This document shows positions 26,253-34,846 of a stretch of 64,000 nucleotides of DNA, piece by piece. How positions within the stretch are numbered: the first letter of the stretch is position 1; every line of letters starts with the position of its first letter. The notes beneath the pieces are model-generated. The model was not told where the DNA came from and ran no database searches. It was given only the letters and a program-made list of their open reading frames with translations. Made by a program: the position numbers and the translations under genes. Source of the stretch: Spongiimicrobium salis (lineage in GTDB: Bacteria > Bacteroidota > Bacteroidia > Flavobacteriales > Flavobacteriaceae); contig NZ_JBHEQA010000002.1 of the NCBI RefSeq assembly GCF_043678055.1, positions 186,001 to 250,000 of the forward strand, in the 5' to 3' direction.

Positions 26253-27224
26253 TTAATTACCTATAGCAACTTCAGATAATTTATCCAAGGCGCCGGAAAT
26301 CGTTTGCACAATAGTTTCATTTTGGGTAATTCCATGTTTCGCTACCAAGAAGCTAGGCGCATTGTAGGATACCCGTACGACCCCTTCCTTATCTTGCCAT
26401 ACCAACATTTTTTGTGGCAAATCCAGCGCAGTGGTCCTTGCATTTTGCATTAAAGGAGTACCAAGATTTGGATTTCCAAAAATGATTAAACGGGTAGGAA
26501 GAAGTTCTTGACCTACCTTGGCGGCATTTGCCTGATGATCTACCTGGGCAATAATTCGAAGTTTTGGGTTATTGTTTATGGCATTTTCCAAGGCAGTATA
26601 GGTATCTTCAAAAGAACGCGAACTGACCTTGCTTACAAGACCTTCACCTAATCCTATATCCGATGCTCCTTCAATAAGAGTACTTCCATTTCCTGCGGTA
26701 GTACTTATTTTTGTGAGGGCATTCTCAATTTTAGCCAAGGTTTCAACCCCTTCCAATCCATGTCTTTTAGACAAGTATTGTACACTATTAAAGCTTAAAC
26801 GAACCTCACCCTCATTTTCGTACACCAATATTTTTTGTGGTAAATCTATAGCAGCCAATGGATTGCGCTGCATTAGGGGCGTACCTAAATTGGGATTTCC
26901 AAATAACATAATTTTAGTGGGGGCCAATGCTAAATATGCGTTAGAGGCATTACCGGCATGATCTACTTCTGCCATGATGCCAATATTGGGATTTGCTTCA
27001 ATGATATTTTTTAGCGTATGATATGTTTCGGAGAATGTGCTATTGCTTTTTGTGTAATTCATTCCTAAGGTATTTGAAAGTGTTGCTGTTTCTATATGGG
27101 TTTCTTGAAGCTCCTTGGGTTCCGATTTTTTATCTGTTTTACAGGCATATCCTAAGGAAAAGATTCCTAAGAGCACTATAGTTTTTTTAACGGATGTATA
27201 CATAGCCATCATATATGGTTTCAT
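26253..27224 (-). CDS. Lipoprotein with tandem DUF302 domains
   Basis: The true start is one of the ATGs between 27224 and 27203; the longer frame upstream has no signal-like residues and was cut. The signal ends LGYAC, giving a lipoprotein. Two DUF302 domains follow, each with the same block: AEVDHAGNASNAY/IMLFGNPNLGTPLMQ in the first and AQVDHQANAAKVG/LIIFGNPNLGTPLMQ in the second. DUF302 proteins are usually single-domain dimers, so this looks like an internal duplication mimicking the dimer. It is upstream of the methyltransferase gene. Confidence 0.82.
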   Translation of the reverse strand: MKPYMMAMYTSVKKTIVLLGIFSLGYACKTDKKSEPKELQETHIETATLSNTLGMNYTKSNSTFSETYHTLKNIIEANPNIGIMAEVDHAGNASNAYLALAPTKIMLFGNPNLGTPLMQRNPLAAIDLPQKILVYENEGEVRLSFNSVQYLSKRHGLEGVETLAKIENALTKISTTAGNGSTLIEGASDIGLGEGLVSKVSSRSFEDTYTALENAINNNPKLRIIAQVDHQANAAKVGQELLPTRLIIFGNPNLGTPLMQNARTTALDLPQKMLVWQDKEGVVRVSYNAPSFLVAKHGITQNETIVQTISGALDKLSEVAIGN

Positions 27225-27330
27225 GAATGGGAAATCAAGAAAAATTCTTCTATAGCTTAGTGGTAAAGGAAAGCAAAACCTATCACGGGAAGGATAAATT
27301 CCGCCTAAAAAATAAAAATATGGGAAGCGA

Positions 27331-27438
27331 TTATTGGGCAAGCTTATAGAGCGCTTCAATGAGTAAAACCAAGCCCGTGACCAAACTCGCGCAAATAACA
27401 CAGACCATAATCAATTTAATGCCTTTATTTGATTTCAT
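27331..27438 (-). CDS. Putative membrane microprotein (35 aa)
   Basis: A 35-residue ATG-started frame reading MKSNKGIKLIMVCVICASL, continuing to a helix VTGLVLLIEALY and ending KLAQ. It has a basic N-terminus and one membrane span, with no stop until a TAA at 27331. It lies divergently from the sulfite-oxidase gene and shares its palindromic upstream region. Too short for routine gene calling; conservation is untested. Confidence 0.45.
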   Translation of the reverse strand: MKSNKGIKLIMVCVICASLVTGLVLLIEALYKLAQ

Positions 27439-27471
27439 AGGATGAATTTAATGTTTATCTTTCATTTGGCT

Positions 27472-27485
27472 GTAACAATTGTTAC
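27472..27485. promoter_or_regulatory. Perfect 14-bp palindrome, candidate operator
   Basis: GTAACAATTGTTAC is an exact palindrome, 34 bp from the microprotein start on one side and 60 bp from the sulfite-oxidase start on the other. A consensus -7 element TATTTTTG sits at 27508-27515, so the palindrome falls on the -33 region of that promoter, where a dimeric repressor or activator would bind. Confidence 0.5.
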
Positions 27486-27507
27486 GATGTTAAGCTAAAA
27501 AAAGCAT

Positions 27508-27515
27508 TATTTTTG
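27508..27515 (+). promoter_or_regulatory. Candidate -7 element of sulfite-oxidase-type gene
   Basis: TATTTTTG fully matches TAnnTTTG and lies 29 bp upstream of the ATG at 27545. No good TTG occurs at the correct spacing; the palindrome occupies that position instead, suggesting regulator dependence. Confidence 0.45.
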
Positions 27516-27544
27516 AAATATAATCGAATCTAGACCGTTGATCG

Positions 27545-28765
27545 ATGAAAAGACGAAACTTTGTTAAAAAAACCTCTGGAAGCGCTTTAGCCACATTAAT
27601 AGGCACTAATATTGTATTTGGAGCAAAAATGCCTAAAGACTATATGCCCTTAGGAGCACAAGATCCTGATCCTTTTAGTTTGTTCAATAAAGATAAGGAA
27701 ATGGTCCTGGTCAATGACAAACCTTGGAATATGGAAGCCAAGGCACATCTGTTGGACGATAGAATTACGCCCAATAAATATATGTTTATACGGAACAATG
27801 GCCTGGTTCCAGAAGGAAATTCGGCCTCGTCTTGGAAATTGACCATTGATGGAGAAGCCGTAAAACAACAGAAAAGCTATTCTTTGACAGAATTAAAATC
27901 AAAATTTAAGCAATATTCCTATCAATTGACTTTGGAATGTGGGGGGAATGGAAGAAGTGAATTTAATCCGCCCGCCAAAGGGAATCAATGGACCATAGGA
28001 GCCGTATCTTGTGCATTGTGGACGGGTGTACGCCTACGGGATGTATTGGAAGATGCCGGAATTAAGGATAATGCAGTGTATATTGGCTATCATGCGGCTG
28101 ACCAACATTTGAGTAGGGACCCCAATAAGGAAGCTATCTCCAGAGGTGTTCCTATGGCCAAGGCATTGCAGGAGGAAACGCTTTTGGCGTTTCAAATGAA
28201 TGGGGAAGATATTCCTCTGGCACATGGCTATCCATTGCGATTGATTGCCGGGGGTTGGCCTGCTTCGGCTTCTGGAAAATGGATCAATAGGCTAAGTATT
28301 CGAGATCGAGTGCATGATGGAGCAAAAATGACGGGTACCGCATACAGAGTACCGTGTAAGACGGTTGCTCCAGGAGAAAAAGTGAAAGAAGAAGATATGT
28401 GTATTATTGAATCCATGCCCGTGAAATCTTTGATTACGTATCCCAAATCTGGAGCAATACTACAAGAAGGACGATCTTTAGAAATTAGGGGGCATGCTTG
28501 GGCAGGGGAACGCGAGGTCAAACAGATGGAATATTCAATAGATTTTGGAGCTACCTGGACTAGTTGTACTCTAGAAAAGCCAGTGAATAGATTGGCTTGG
28601 CAGCATTTTTCAGCACGCATTAATTTTCCAAAAAAAGGATATTATGAAGTTTGGGCGAAGGCTACGGATTCAGAAAATATCGGACAACCTATGCTGGTCC
28701 CGGGTTGGAACCCTAAAGGATATTTAAATAATGCCTGCCACAGGATTGCGGTTAAAGTAACTTAA
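27545..28765 (+). CDS. Tat-exported sulfite-oxidase-family molybdoenzyme
   Basis: A 406-residue protein with a twin-arginine signal (KRRNFVKKTSG). The molybdopterin domain has the conserved ligand Cys in LTLECGGNGR, the WTIGAVSCALWTGVRLRDVLE block and the ERDPN-like LSRDPNKEA region; residues about 300-400 form the Mo-co dimerisation domain (PKSGAILQEG, GREVKQMEYSIDFG-like). It lacks a heme domain, like SorA-type catalytic subunits and YedY relatives. Sulfite oxidation is likely but not proven. A fatty-acid-hydroxylase-family gene follows 62 bp later. Confidence 0.88.
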   Translation: MKRRNFVKKTSGSALATLIGTNIVFGAKMPKDYMPLGAQDPDPFSLFNKDKEMVLVNDKPWNMEAKAHLLDDRITPNKYMFIRNNGLVPEGNSASSWKLTIDGEAVKQQKSYSLTELKSKFKQYSYQLTLECGGNGRSEFNPPAKGNQWTIGAVSCALWTGVRLRDVLEDAGIKDNAVYIGYHAADQHLSRDPNKEAISRGVPMAKALQEETLLAFQMNGEDIPLAHGYPLRLIAGGWPASASGKWINRLSIRDRVHDGAKMTGTAYRVPCKTVAPGEKVKEEDMCIIESMPVKSLITYPKSGAILQEGRSLEIRGHAWAGEREVKQMEYSIDFGATWTSCTLEKPVNRLAWQHFSARINFPKKGYYEVWAKATDSENIGQPMLVPGWNPKGYLNNACHRIAVKVT

Positions 28766-28827
28766 AAAATAGAGGCCAACCATAACCAAAGAACCAAAAA
28801 ATACATTACTAAAAGATTACAGAAACA

Positions 28828-29706
28828 ATGAAGTTGTATTGGGATGCTTTAATTCAAGGGTTTAATGGTACCGTTCAATGGACCTGGAGGTCTATTTTAT
28901 TTGATGTGCCTTGGTACGAGAATTATTTTTGGGGATTGATCCTGATTTCTCTTTTGATCTGGGGATTGGAAATTGTATTCCCCTGGCGAAAAAACCAGTC
29001 TATTTTTAGAAAGGATTTTTGGTTGGATGGTTTTTATATGTTCTTCAATTTTTTTGCCTTTTCCATTATCATTAGTGGTGTATATAAAATGTTGGGCGTT
29101 CTTTTCAGTGATATCGGTATTACCTCTAAAAGTTTGGCTTTGATCAATATTTCGGATTGGCCTATGTGGGGACAACTGTTGATCTTTTTTATTGTATTGG
29201 ATTTTGTACAGTGGTTTACCCATGTATTGTTACATCGATATCCTTTTTTATGGCAATTTCATCAAGTTCATCACTCTGTTAAAGAAATGGGTTTTGCAGC
29301 GCACTTGAGATACCATTGGATGGAAAACATTTTATACAAACCGTTGAAAACCTTTGGAATCATGATTTTGGGCGGGTTTGAACCAGAACAAGCCTATGTG
29401 GTACATTTTTTGGCCATTACCATTGGACATTTCAACCACTCCAACATTAAACTCACTTGGGGCCCCTTAAAGTATGTATTGAACAATCCTGTGATGCATT
29501 TGTATCATCATGTGTATGCTTTGCCAGAGGGCAAACACGGCGTAAATTATGGGATTAGCCTTAGTTTATGGGATTATATTTTTAAGACCAATTATATCCC
29601 TGAAGATAGCGGGACCATAGAATTGGGATTTGAGGGAGATGAACATTTTCCGAAAAACTTTTGGGGTCAGCTCATTTATGGTTTTTCAAAAAAAAGTCAA
29701 AAATAA
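28828..29706 (+). CDS. Sterol desaturase/fatty acid hydroxylase superfamily protein
   Basis: A 292-residue integral membrane protein with four to five helices and the three histidine clusters of the di-iron hydroxylase superfamily: HVLLH, FHQVHHS and a late HLYHHVYAL. Members insert hydroxyl groups or double bonds in lipids. The substrate here is unknown. It lies 62 bp after the sulfite-oxidase-type gene and ends at a bidirectional terminator. A second family member is at 50250-51215. Confidence 0.85.
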   Translation: MKLYWDALIQGFNGTVQWTWRSILFDVPWYENYFWGLILISLLIWGLEIVFPWRKNQSIFRKDFWLDGFYMFFNFFAFSIIISGVYKMLGVLFSDIGITSKSLALINISDWPMWGQLLIFFIVLDFVQWFTHVLLHRYPFLWQFHQVHHSVKEMGFAAHLRYHWMENILYKPLKTFGIMILGGFEPEQAYVVHFLAITIGHFNHSNIKLTWGPLKYVLNNPVMHLYHHVYALPEGKHGVNYGISLSLWDYIFKTNYIPEDSGTIELGFEGDEHFPKNFWGQLIYGFSKKSQK

Positions 29707-29749
29707 AACCCCTGGATATTACGGTTTAACTATATCCAAGGGTTTTTTT
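29705..29749. terminator. Bidirectional terminator
   Basis: The arms 29705-29719 and 29732-29746 pair over 15 bp with one mismatch around a 12-nt loop; T-runs flank the hairpin on both strands. It separates the convergent hydroxylase and lipoprotein genes. Confidence 0.8.
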
Positions 29750-29769
29750 ATGCTTAGATGCGTTGTTCC

Positions 29770-30333
29770 TTATTGCACAACAATAGGGAAAGTAACGTCT
29801 ACATCGGTAGAACCTCCTGCATTGGTGATATCTCCATCGGATACCCCGGCTGCATTTTTATCCAATAAATGACGTAAGATAATTTGAAGACTTCCAGTAC
29901 TGGCGTCTCCTGTTGTCAATGTAAAATTGATGCCAATTGGATTTCCATCAGCATCCATATCCGTATAGTTCACAGTTAAGGTAGCATTTCCTACAACTTG
30001 GAAAAAGAATTGGTGTTCATCATCTTCTTCGGCCACTTCTTCTGTAATATCCTCTGCAGGACTCTCCATTTCGTTCAATAACTCCACCGTTCCGGTATAG
30101 GACATATTGGCTGCCAATGCAGGAGCAGTGATCACAGGGTCGTTAGGCCCTTCCCCATCCAAGTCTTGGCTAGTCAATACAATATCACTTCCTGTAGTAG
30201 GACTTAGTGTTAAATTCACAGTGGTAATGACTTCTTCTTCATTTACGGGTGCTGGCGCCGCGTCGTCATCACTTGAACACGAAAAAATAGCAAATGTTCC
30301 GAAAGTAATCAATAGCAATTTAAAAAGCTTCAT
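29770..30333 (-). CDS. TonB-locus lipoprotein of unknown function
   Basis: A 187-residue lipoprotein (signal ending FSCSS, followed by acidic DDDAAPAP). The rest is beta-rich with an acidic His-containing middle (EEVAEEDDEHQFFF) and ends in short strands. It resembles a Flavobacteriaceae family annotated as a periplasmic-binding-fold protein, always next to a TonB receptor; that label is from memory and not shown here. It lies 16 bp after the receptor gene and is probably an accessory or substrate-binding subunit. Confidence 0.7.
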   Translation of the reverse strand: MKLFKLLLITFGTFAIFSCSSDDDAAPAPVNEEEVITTVNLTLSPTTGSDIVLTSQDLDGEGPNDPVITAPALAANMSYTGTVELLNEMESPAEDITEEVAEEDDEHQFFFQVVGNATLTVNYTDMDADGNPIGINFTLTTGDASTGSLQIILRHLLDKNAAGVSDGDITNAGGSTDVDVTFPIVVQ

Positions 30334-30349
30334 AGTAGTAAAATTTAAA

Positions 30350-32761
30350 TTAGTAATTAAGAATTAAGTTTATTTTAAAATTTCTTCCCAAATCGTCTGC
30401 AAAAAAGCGGAATCGATTTAGATATTGTCGGTAATCGGTATTCAAAATATTGTCTACCCCTAGACCCAATTGCATGGATAGAGGACCATTCAGTATGTTT
30501 ATAGATGAATTAAAATGCAGAAGGTGATAGGATGGAGGAGGAGTGCTGACATCTACAAGGGTCTGCACAAATTCGTTGTTCACCACCACCGGTGCAAAGA
30601 AATTATTATCTGGAAACCGCTGTTGTTCCAGATGAAGCTCACTTTTGAGGCTTATTTGTAAATCGTTCCACTTTGCGTTGCGATAGGTCAGGGTATTGAA
30701 CCAATTTGGAGGGGGAATATTGATCAAAGGTCTATTGCGTTCCGTATCATCGCCCTGTAAAAAAGAAAAGCTGGAAACAAAATCAAAATGGGAGTCAATA
30801 GTATAGGCTAAATCGATATCGGCTCCGAACAAACGCGCATCATTTTGCAAATATTCAAAAACCTGAAATACTCCTCTGTTTGTAGCAATGACATCCGTAG
30901 GTTCCAAGACAATAAAGTCCTTTACAAAATTCACATAAGGCGTAACCTCTAACTGCAGTTTATCTTGAGCTAAGGGAAGGGTCAAACCAAGGGATATTTT
31001 GTTGGAAATTTCCGAATCAATACGAAGATCCCCCAATTCAAATGCCGCGGAGGACTGATTAAGTCCTTCACTGAACAATTCCGAAGCATTTGGGGCTCTA
31101 CTGGCCAGTCCATAATTTAAGCGTAAATCAATACCCTTTCCAAGGTCCCAGGCCAGTCCTGCTACTGCAGAGAAATTGGTATAATCAAATACGGGATTGG
31201 TCAACAACTGGGTGCCAATATCTTGGGTTACGAGTTCCGGAAAGTCAATGTTATAGCCTCGATCCTCCCAAAAACTGGTCCGATAGAACTTTTGGGCATC
31301 GATTTGCGAGAAATCCACGCGCCCTCCTAAATCCAGTTCCCATGAAGCGCCCAACCTATAATTTAAGCCAGCAAAAAGACCAAGATTAAACCGTTCATAA
31401 TCTGGAATTACACGGCGTACACCGGTTTCAGGGTTTGCGAAATTTTCTTGATAAAGCCCGCTGACCCCCACATTTAACTTCATATGCTCGCGAGCATCAA
31501 AATCAAAAAGAACATCCAAGCTATGCGTGCTTAATTCCAGGTCTACCGTAGGAATGTCATCCCGATCTCCACGTCTATTATCAAATTCTTGTCTATCATT
31601 GAATTGATATGCATATTGCAGACTTAGTTTACCAAGTCCTTGAAATCGAAAAAACGATTTTGCCTTAAGCAGATGGTGTGCTACTTCCTGTCGCGGAGGA
31701 GCAATGGTATACGTAAAATCTCCAATAAAAAAAGGTTCGGGAGCATTAATGGCATTGACCAAATCTGTAATATTTCCAAAATCGGCGGCTCTTAAGATGC
31801 CTATTCTAGTGCTGAGATAGCTATAATACAATTCTGCTCCATAGGTGAATTTATTGATGCCCAAATTCAGTGACACTGCCTTTAAATCCGTTCCAGTATT
31901 TGACAATAAGTAATCCGGAGCTTCAAAATCCCCAAAACGCTTATAGGTACCTTGAAGGCGCAGTCCGAAGCCATTTTTAAAACCCTTGTCCACGCTAGTA
32001 CTTACGGAACCACCCCGTCCATTACTGGCACCCGAAATCAATGTTTTCCCAAAAATGGTGTCCTTTCGGGCAAGGGGTTTTGGTTGGGCCAAAACAATGC
32101 CGCCTATGGCATCCCCTCCGTATTGCAAGGCTCCTGATCCTTTTACGACCGTCAATCTTTCAGCAGTATTCAAATCTACGTTAGGCGCATGTTCTATACC
32201 CCATTCTTGATCTTGCAATCGAACATTGTTGGTAATAATTAAGATTCTGCTGCTGTTCAATCCTTGGATGACTGGCTTTACAATAGTACTCCCCGTATTT
32301 AGGGAAGACACACCACTAATTTCTTTCAAAGCATCTCCCAAGGAAGCGGAAGTGTATTGCTCTATCTTGGCTGTGCCTAAAGATTGGGTGTTCACCGTTT
32401 TGGCTACTTCTTTGTTGTTCTCACCGGTAACGGTTACTTCTCCAAGTTTTTCAAGGTGATGTTCCAATGTTATTTTTTGAAAGGTATCTCCCTCAATAAG
32501 AATGCTGATGATTCTAGAAGTACATTCTGGGTGGAAGACTTCTATTTCATAGGTCCCATTGCATAGTCCTTTGAGGCTAAATTTTCCGTTTATATCGGAA
32601 GAAGTAGCCTTGCTCAGTCCAATAAACTCAATGGTAGCGCCTACCAGAGGAGTTTTATCGTGGAAATCCACAATTTCTCCCTTAAAACTATAGGTGCAGT
32701 CCTGTGCAAACAAGTTGGAAAAGTGCACTATAAAAAACAGTGCAAAAGATAAAAATCTCAT
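30350..32761 (-). CDS. TonB-dependent outer-membrane receptor
   Basis: An 803-residue receptor. It has a signal peptide, then a CarboxypepD-regulatory-like domain (residues about 22-105: TYSFKGEIVDFHDKTPLVGATIEF), a plug domain (LGDALKEISGVSSLNTGSTI to about residue 230) and a beta-barrel ending in a terminal aromatic residue (NLILNY). It would import a scarce ligand with TonB energy. The neighbours are a small Cys/His protein and an acidic lipoprotein, a set that fits metal-ion uptake; the ligand is not proven. It is part of a three-gene minus-strand operon. Confidence 0.9.
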   Translation of the reverse strand: MRFLSFALFFIVHFSNLFAQDCTYSFKGEIVDFHDKTPLVGATIEFIGLSKATSSDINGKFSLKGLCNGTYEIEVFHPECTSRIISILIEGDTFQKITLEHHLEKLGEVTVTGENNKEVAKTVNTQSLGTAKIEQYTSASLGDALKEISGVSSLNTGSTIVKPVIQGLNSSRILIITNNVRLQDQEWGIEHAPNVDLNTAERLTVVKGSGALQYGGDAIGGIVLAQPKPLARKDTIFGKTLISGASNGRGGSVSTSVDKGFKNGFGLRLQGTYKRFGDFEAPDYLLSNTGTDLKAVSLNLGINKFTYGAELYYSYLSTRIGILRAADFGNITDLVNAINAPEPFFIGDFTYTIAPPRQEVAHHLLKAKSFFRFQGLGKLSLQYAYQFNDRQEFDNRRGDRDDIPTVDLELSTHSLDVLFDFDAREHMKLNVGVSGLYQENFANPETGVRRVIPDYERFNLGLFAGLNYRLGASWELDLGGRVDFSQIDAQKFYRTSFWEDRGYNIDFPELVTQDIGTQLLTNPVFDYTNFSAVAGLAWDLGKGIDLRLNYGLASRAPNASELFSEGLNQSSAAFELGDLRIDSEISNKISLGLTLPLAQDKLQLEVTPYVNFVKDFIVLEPTDVIATNRGVFQVFEYLQNDARLFGADIDLAYTIDSHFDFVSSFSFLQGDDTERNRPLINIPPPNWFNTLTYRNAKWNDLQISLKSELHLEQQRFPDNNFFAPVVVNNEFVQTLVDVSTPPPSYHLLHFNSSINILNGPLSMQLGLGVDNILNTDYRQYLNRFRFFADDLGRNFKINLILNY

Positions 32762-32828
32762 TATAAATGATTAGAATTGAAAATAAACATCACTTTTGGG
32801 TATAAAAACGATGTTTCAGCTAGGGAAT

Positions 32829-33128
32829 TTAATCTAGTGCAGGAGGAGGCCTGCCATATAGGGTATGGCATACTTTGGGCAGAACTAAGGTAAATACAGT
32901 ATTAAAACGTTCTTCACTGATAGGAATAAATTCAACTGTATTTGGAAGAATGATTTGTGGCGGGGTAGAGAGTTCTACATCTTGACTATGAATGGCCACA
33001 TCACAAATAGAACATTGTTCTACAGAGTCGTCATTTTGATGTGAATATACATGCAGCGCAGAAACCTTGAATACCATCAAGGTAAAAAGCACAAAGCTTG
33101 CCAGTATTTTTTTTTGGCTATAATTCAC
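32829..33128 (-). CDS. Exported Cys/His-containing small protein
   Basis: A 99-residue protein starting at GTG (no ATG precedes the signal). After a signal peptide it has HVYSHQNDDSVEQCSICDVAIHSQ, a potential metal-binding patch with two Cys and several His, then a strand-rich region and a Pro-rich end GRPPPALD. Such proteins stand upstream of TonB receptors in Flavobacteriaceae. The function is unknown; binding of a metal cation is inferred. It is 67 bp upstream of the receptor gene. Confidence 0.6.
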   Translation of the reverse strand: MNYSQKKILASFVLFTLMVFKVSALHVYSHQNDDSVEQCSICDVAIHSQDVELSTPPQIILPNTVEFIPISEERFNTVFTLVLPKVCHTLYGRPPPALD

Positions 33129-33235
33129 AGGACAAATTTATGTAATCTAATAGGCCCATATATGTTAAAGAAATCATAAGATTTTTTTGATGCCCCTAAA
33201 TAACAGGGAAAAGCGGACATTTCATGCCTTTAAGT

Positions 33236-33559
33236 TCAGGGTTTACTGAATAAGAATCCTAACCCCATTCTACTCAGCATCTTTTTCTCGAACCCCCAGA
33301 AAAATTTAAATTGCCCGAACAACCATCCAAAAATAACCAATAAAAATTGATAAATAGGAAAAATAACAAGAATCCGAATCGTCCAATAGAGTACTGAAAA
33401 ATACCAATCTTCGGCAAAAATTTCTCGTGTAAACCCTAAAAACTCCAATACGGGACGCGCAATTTTAACGGAAGTAGATCCGGTGACTGCGAAAACAAGA
33501 AGTATCATTAAAATATCGAAATTGGAATTGATTCCCCAACGTTGCTTTAATTTTTCCAT
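33236..33559 (-). CDS. DUF6787 family membrane protein
   Basis: The 107-residue protein begins at MEKLKQRWGINSNFD. It has two membrane segments (residues about 17-35 and 62-82) and the conserved phrases QRWGI, VFAVTGSTSVKIARP and WGFEKKMLSRMG of a Bacteroidota-restricted family. Its role is unknown. It is the last gene of the minus-strand run that begins with the acyl-CoA reductase and lies 32 bp below the DUF6146 gene. Confidence 0.75.
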   Translation of the reverse strand: MEKLKQRWGINSNFDILMILLVFAVTGSTSVKIARPVLEFLGFTREIFAEDWYFSVLYWTIRILVIFPIYQFLLVIFGWLFGQFKFFWGFEKKMLSRMGLGFLFSKP

Positions 33560-33591
33560 GGAAATTTTACAAAATTGCTGCAAAGATAAAC

Positions 33592-34050
33592 TTAAATCCG
33601 TGGAATGAAAGGCCCAAGGCGCTGATTATATCTTCTTTGGAAAAAAATGAAGTAATTGTAGAGCTTATAATTTACTTCATAACCGTAATCAATGGAAGAA
33701 TTATAATTGATTCGTTGTTCGTACAGATTAGGATTAAAGAGCTGTGGCTGCAATACGCGTTGATTCCAATTGATTACAAGTATGCGGTTCCTATTTTCCA
33801 AAAAGGATTGGGAATAAAAACCTTCCGGGCGAGCAATACTTTGCAACCAGAAATTAAAACCGGGCTCTATGATGATAATTTCATATTCTGTCTTATCACT
33901 GGAAATGGTAATGGTATCCCCTTCGGTCTGATTAAAGGCGATTTTTTCTTCATCCGTTACGGTAATGCTCTTTTTGGCGCTATTACAGCTCCCAAGGAAG
34001 AGCATGCAGACAAGGCCAGAGAGTGCCAATGGAATACATATCTTTTTCAT
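33592..34050 (-). CDS. DUF6146 family lipoprotein
   Basis: The 152-residue product starts at MKKICIPLAL; the upstream extension seen from 34074 is not signal-like. The signal ends FLGSC, so it is a lipoprotein. The body carries the DUF6146 pattern: YEIIIIEPGFNFWL, then YSQSFLENRNRILVINWN and YNYFIFFQRRYNQRLG at the end. The function is unknown. A terminator from the upstream DUF937 gene overlaps its 5' region. Confidence 0.8.
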   Translation of the reverse strand: MKKICIPLALSGLVCMLFLGSCNSAKKSITVTDEEKIAFNQTEGDTITISSDKTEYEIIIIEPGFNFWLQSIARPEGFYSQSFLENRNRILVINWNQRVLQPQLFNPNLYEQRINYNSSIDYGYEVNYKLYNYFIFFQRRYNQRLGPFIPRI

Positions 34051-34066
34051 AGCGATAATATACAAA

Positions 34067-34095
34067 AAAACCACTCACAGTGCAGGAGTGGTTTT
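34067..34095 (-). terminator. Terminator after DUF937 gene
   Basis: The arms 34067-34076 and 34086-34095 pair over 10 bp; on the minus strand the hairpin is followed by seven or more T. It lies 27 bp downstream of the DUF937 stop. Confidence 0.75.
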
Positions 34096-34121
34096 GTTAA
34101 ATATCGTTAAGGTTTTATGGA

Positions 34122-34766
34122 CTATTTTCCAAAAAGACCCCCGAGAAGACCGCCTAGGCCTCCTTTGCTTTTTTGATTTCCCCCTCCTAGGACCATTCCG
34201 GCAACATCGTCTAAAATACTACCGTCTCCATCGGAATCCAGAAAAGATTCAATGAGGGATTGTTGTTTCCCGGCATTGCTTCCTCCACCGAGCATACCGC
34301 CCAATAAATCTCCCAATCCATTGGAATCGCTAACATTATTTTGTCGGGTCTGTTTTCCCAGCATTCCCATTAATAGGGGGGCAGCTACCTTTAGAATAGT
34401 GCCAATGGTTCCGGCATCCATTCCTGATTTCTGACTTAAGGCATTTTCTACTCTGGGTTGACTTCCTCCCAACACATGGCCTAGTATCCCGGCACCATCA
34501 TCCATCACAGATTGATCTACACCTCCACCGAAGAGACCACTTAAATTGTCAAGTACACTTCCATCATGTTTACTGTTCAAGGCATTCAAAAGCCCATCGG
34601 CACCTTCAGGAGTAGAGGCATTCCTTTTCATAGCTCCCATAAGCACAGGAAGGGCCATGGATAGGACACCACTAGTTTTATCGGCGGATTGTCCTGTTTG
34701 TTGTGCAACCCCGCTAATCAATTGTTTGCCCATAGGGCTGTTTAATAAATCCAGTATTCCAGACAT
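34122..34766 (-). CDS. DUF937 domain protein
   Basis: A 214-residue Gly- and Leu-rich protein. The DUF937 pattern is visible as SGVLSMALPVLMGAMKRN and, repeated with variation, TILKVAAPLLMGMLGKQ, with runs such as GGLGGLLGGLFGK at the end. Near residue 175 an EF-hand-like SDGDGSILDDV occurs, so calcium binding is possible. No enzymatic role is known for DUF937. It is downstream of serA and has its own terminator. Confidence 0.8.
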   Translation of the reverse strand: MSGILDLLNSPMGKQLISGVAQQTGQSADKTSGVLSMALPVLMGAMKRNASTPEGADGLLNALNSKHDGSVLDNLSGLFGGGVDQSVMDDGAGILGHVLGGSQPRVENALSQKSGMDAGTIGTILKVAAPLLMGMLGKQTRQNNVSDSNGLGDLLGGMLGGGSNAGKQQSLIESFLDSDGDGSILDDVAGMVLGGGNQKSKGGLGGLLGGLFGK

Positions 34767-34846
34767 TCTATAGTTATTTAATGGTTAATCTAATATATTT
34801 TGACCTCAATGTATGAAAAATAATGGATTGAATACTCCAAAAACCA

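Noticed and set aside
33129..33145. TAAATTTG match (minus strand) as promoter of the 32829-33128 gene
   Set aside because: It would place the transcript start at or after the start codon, so it cannot serve this gene as annotated.
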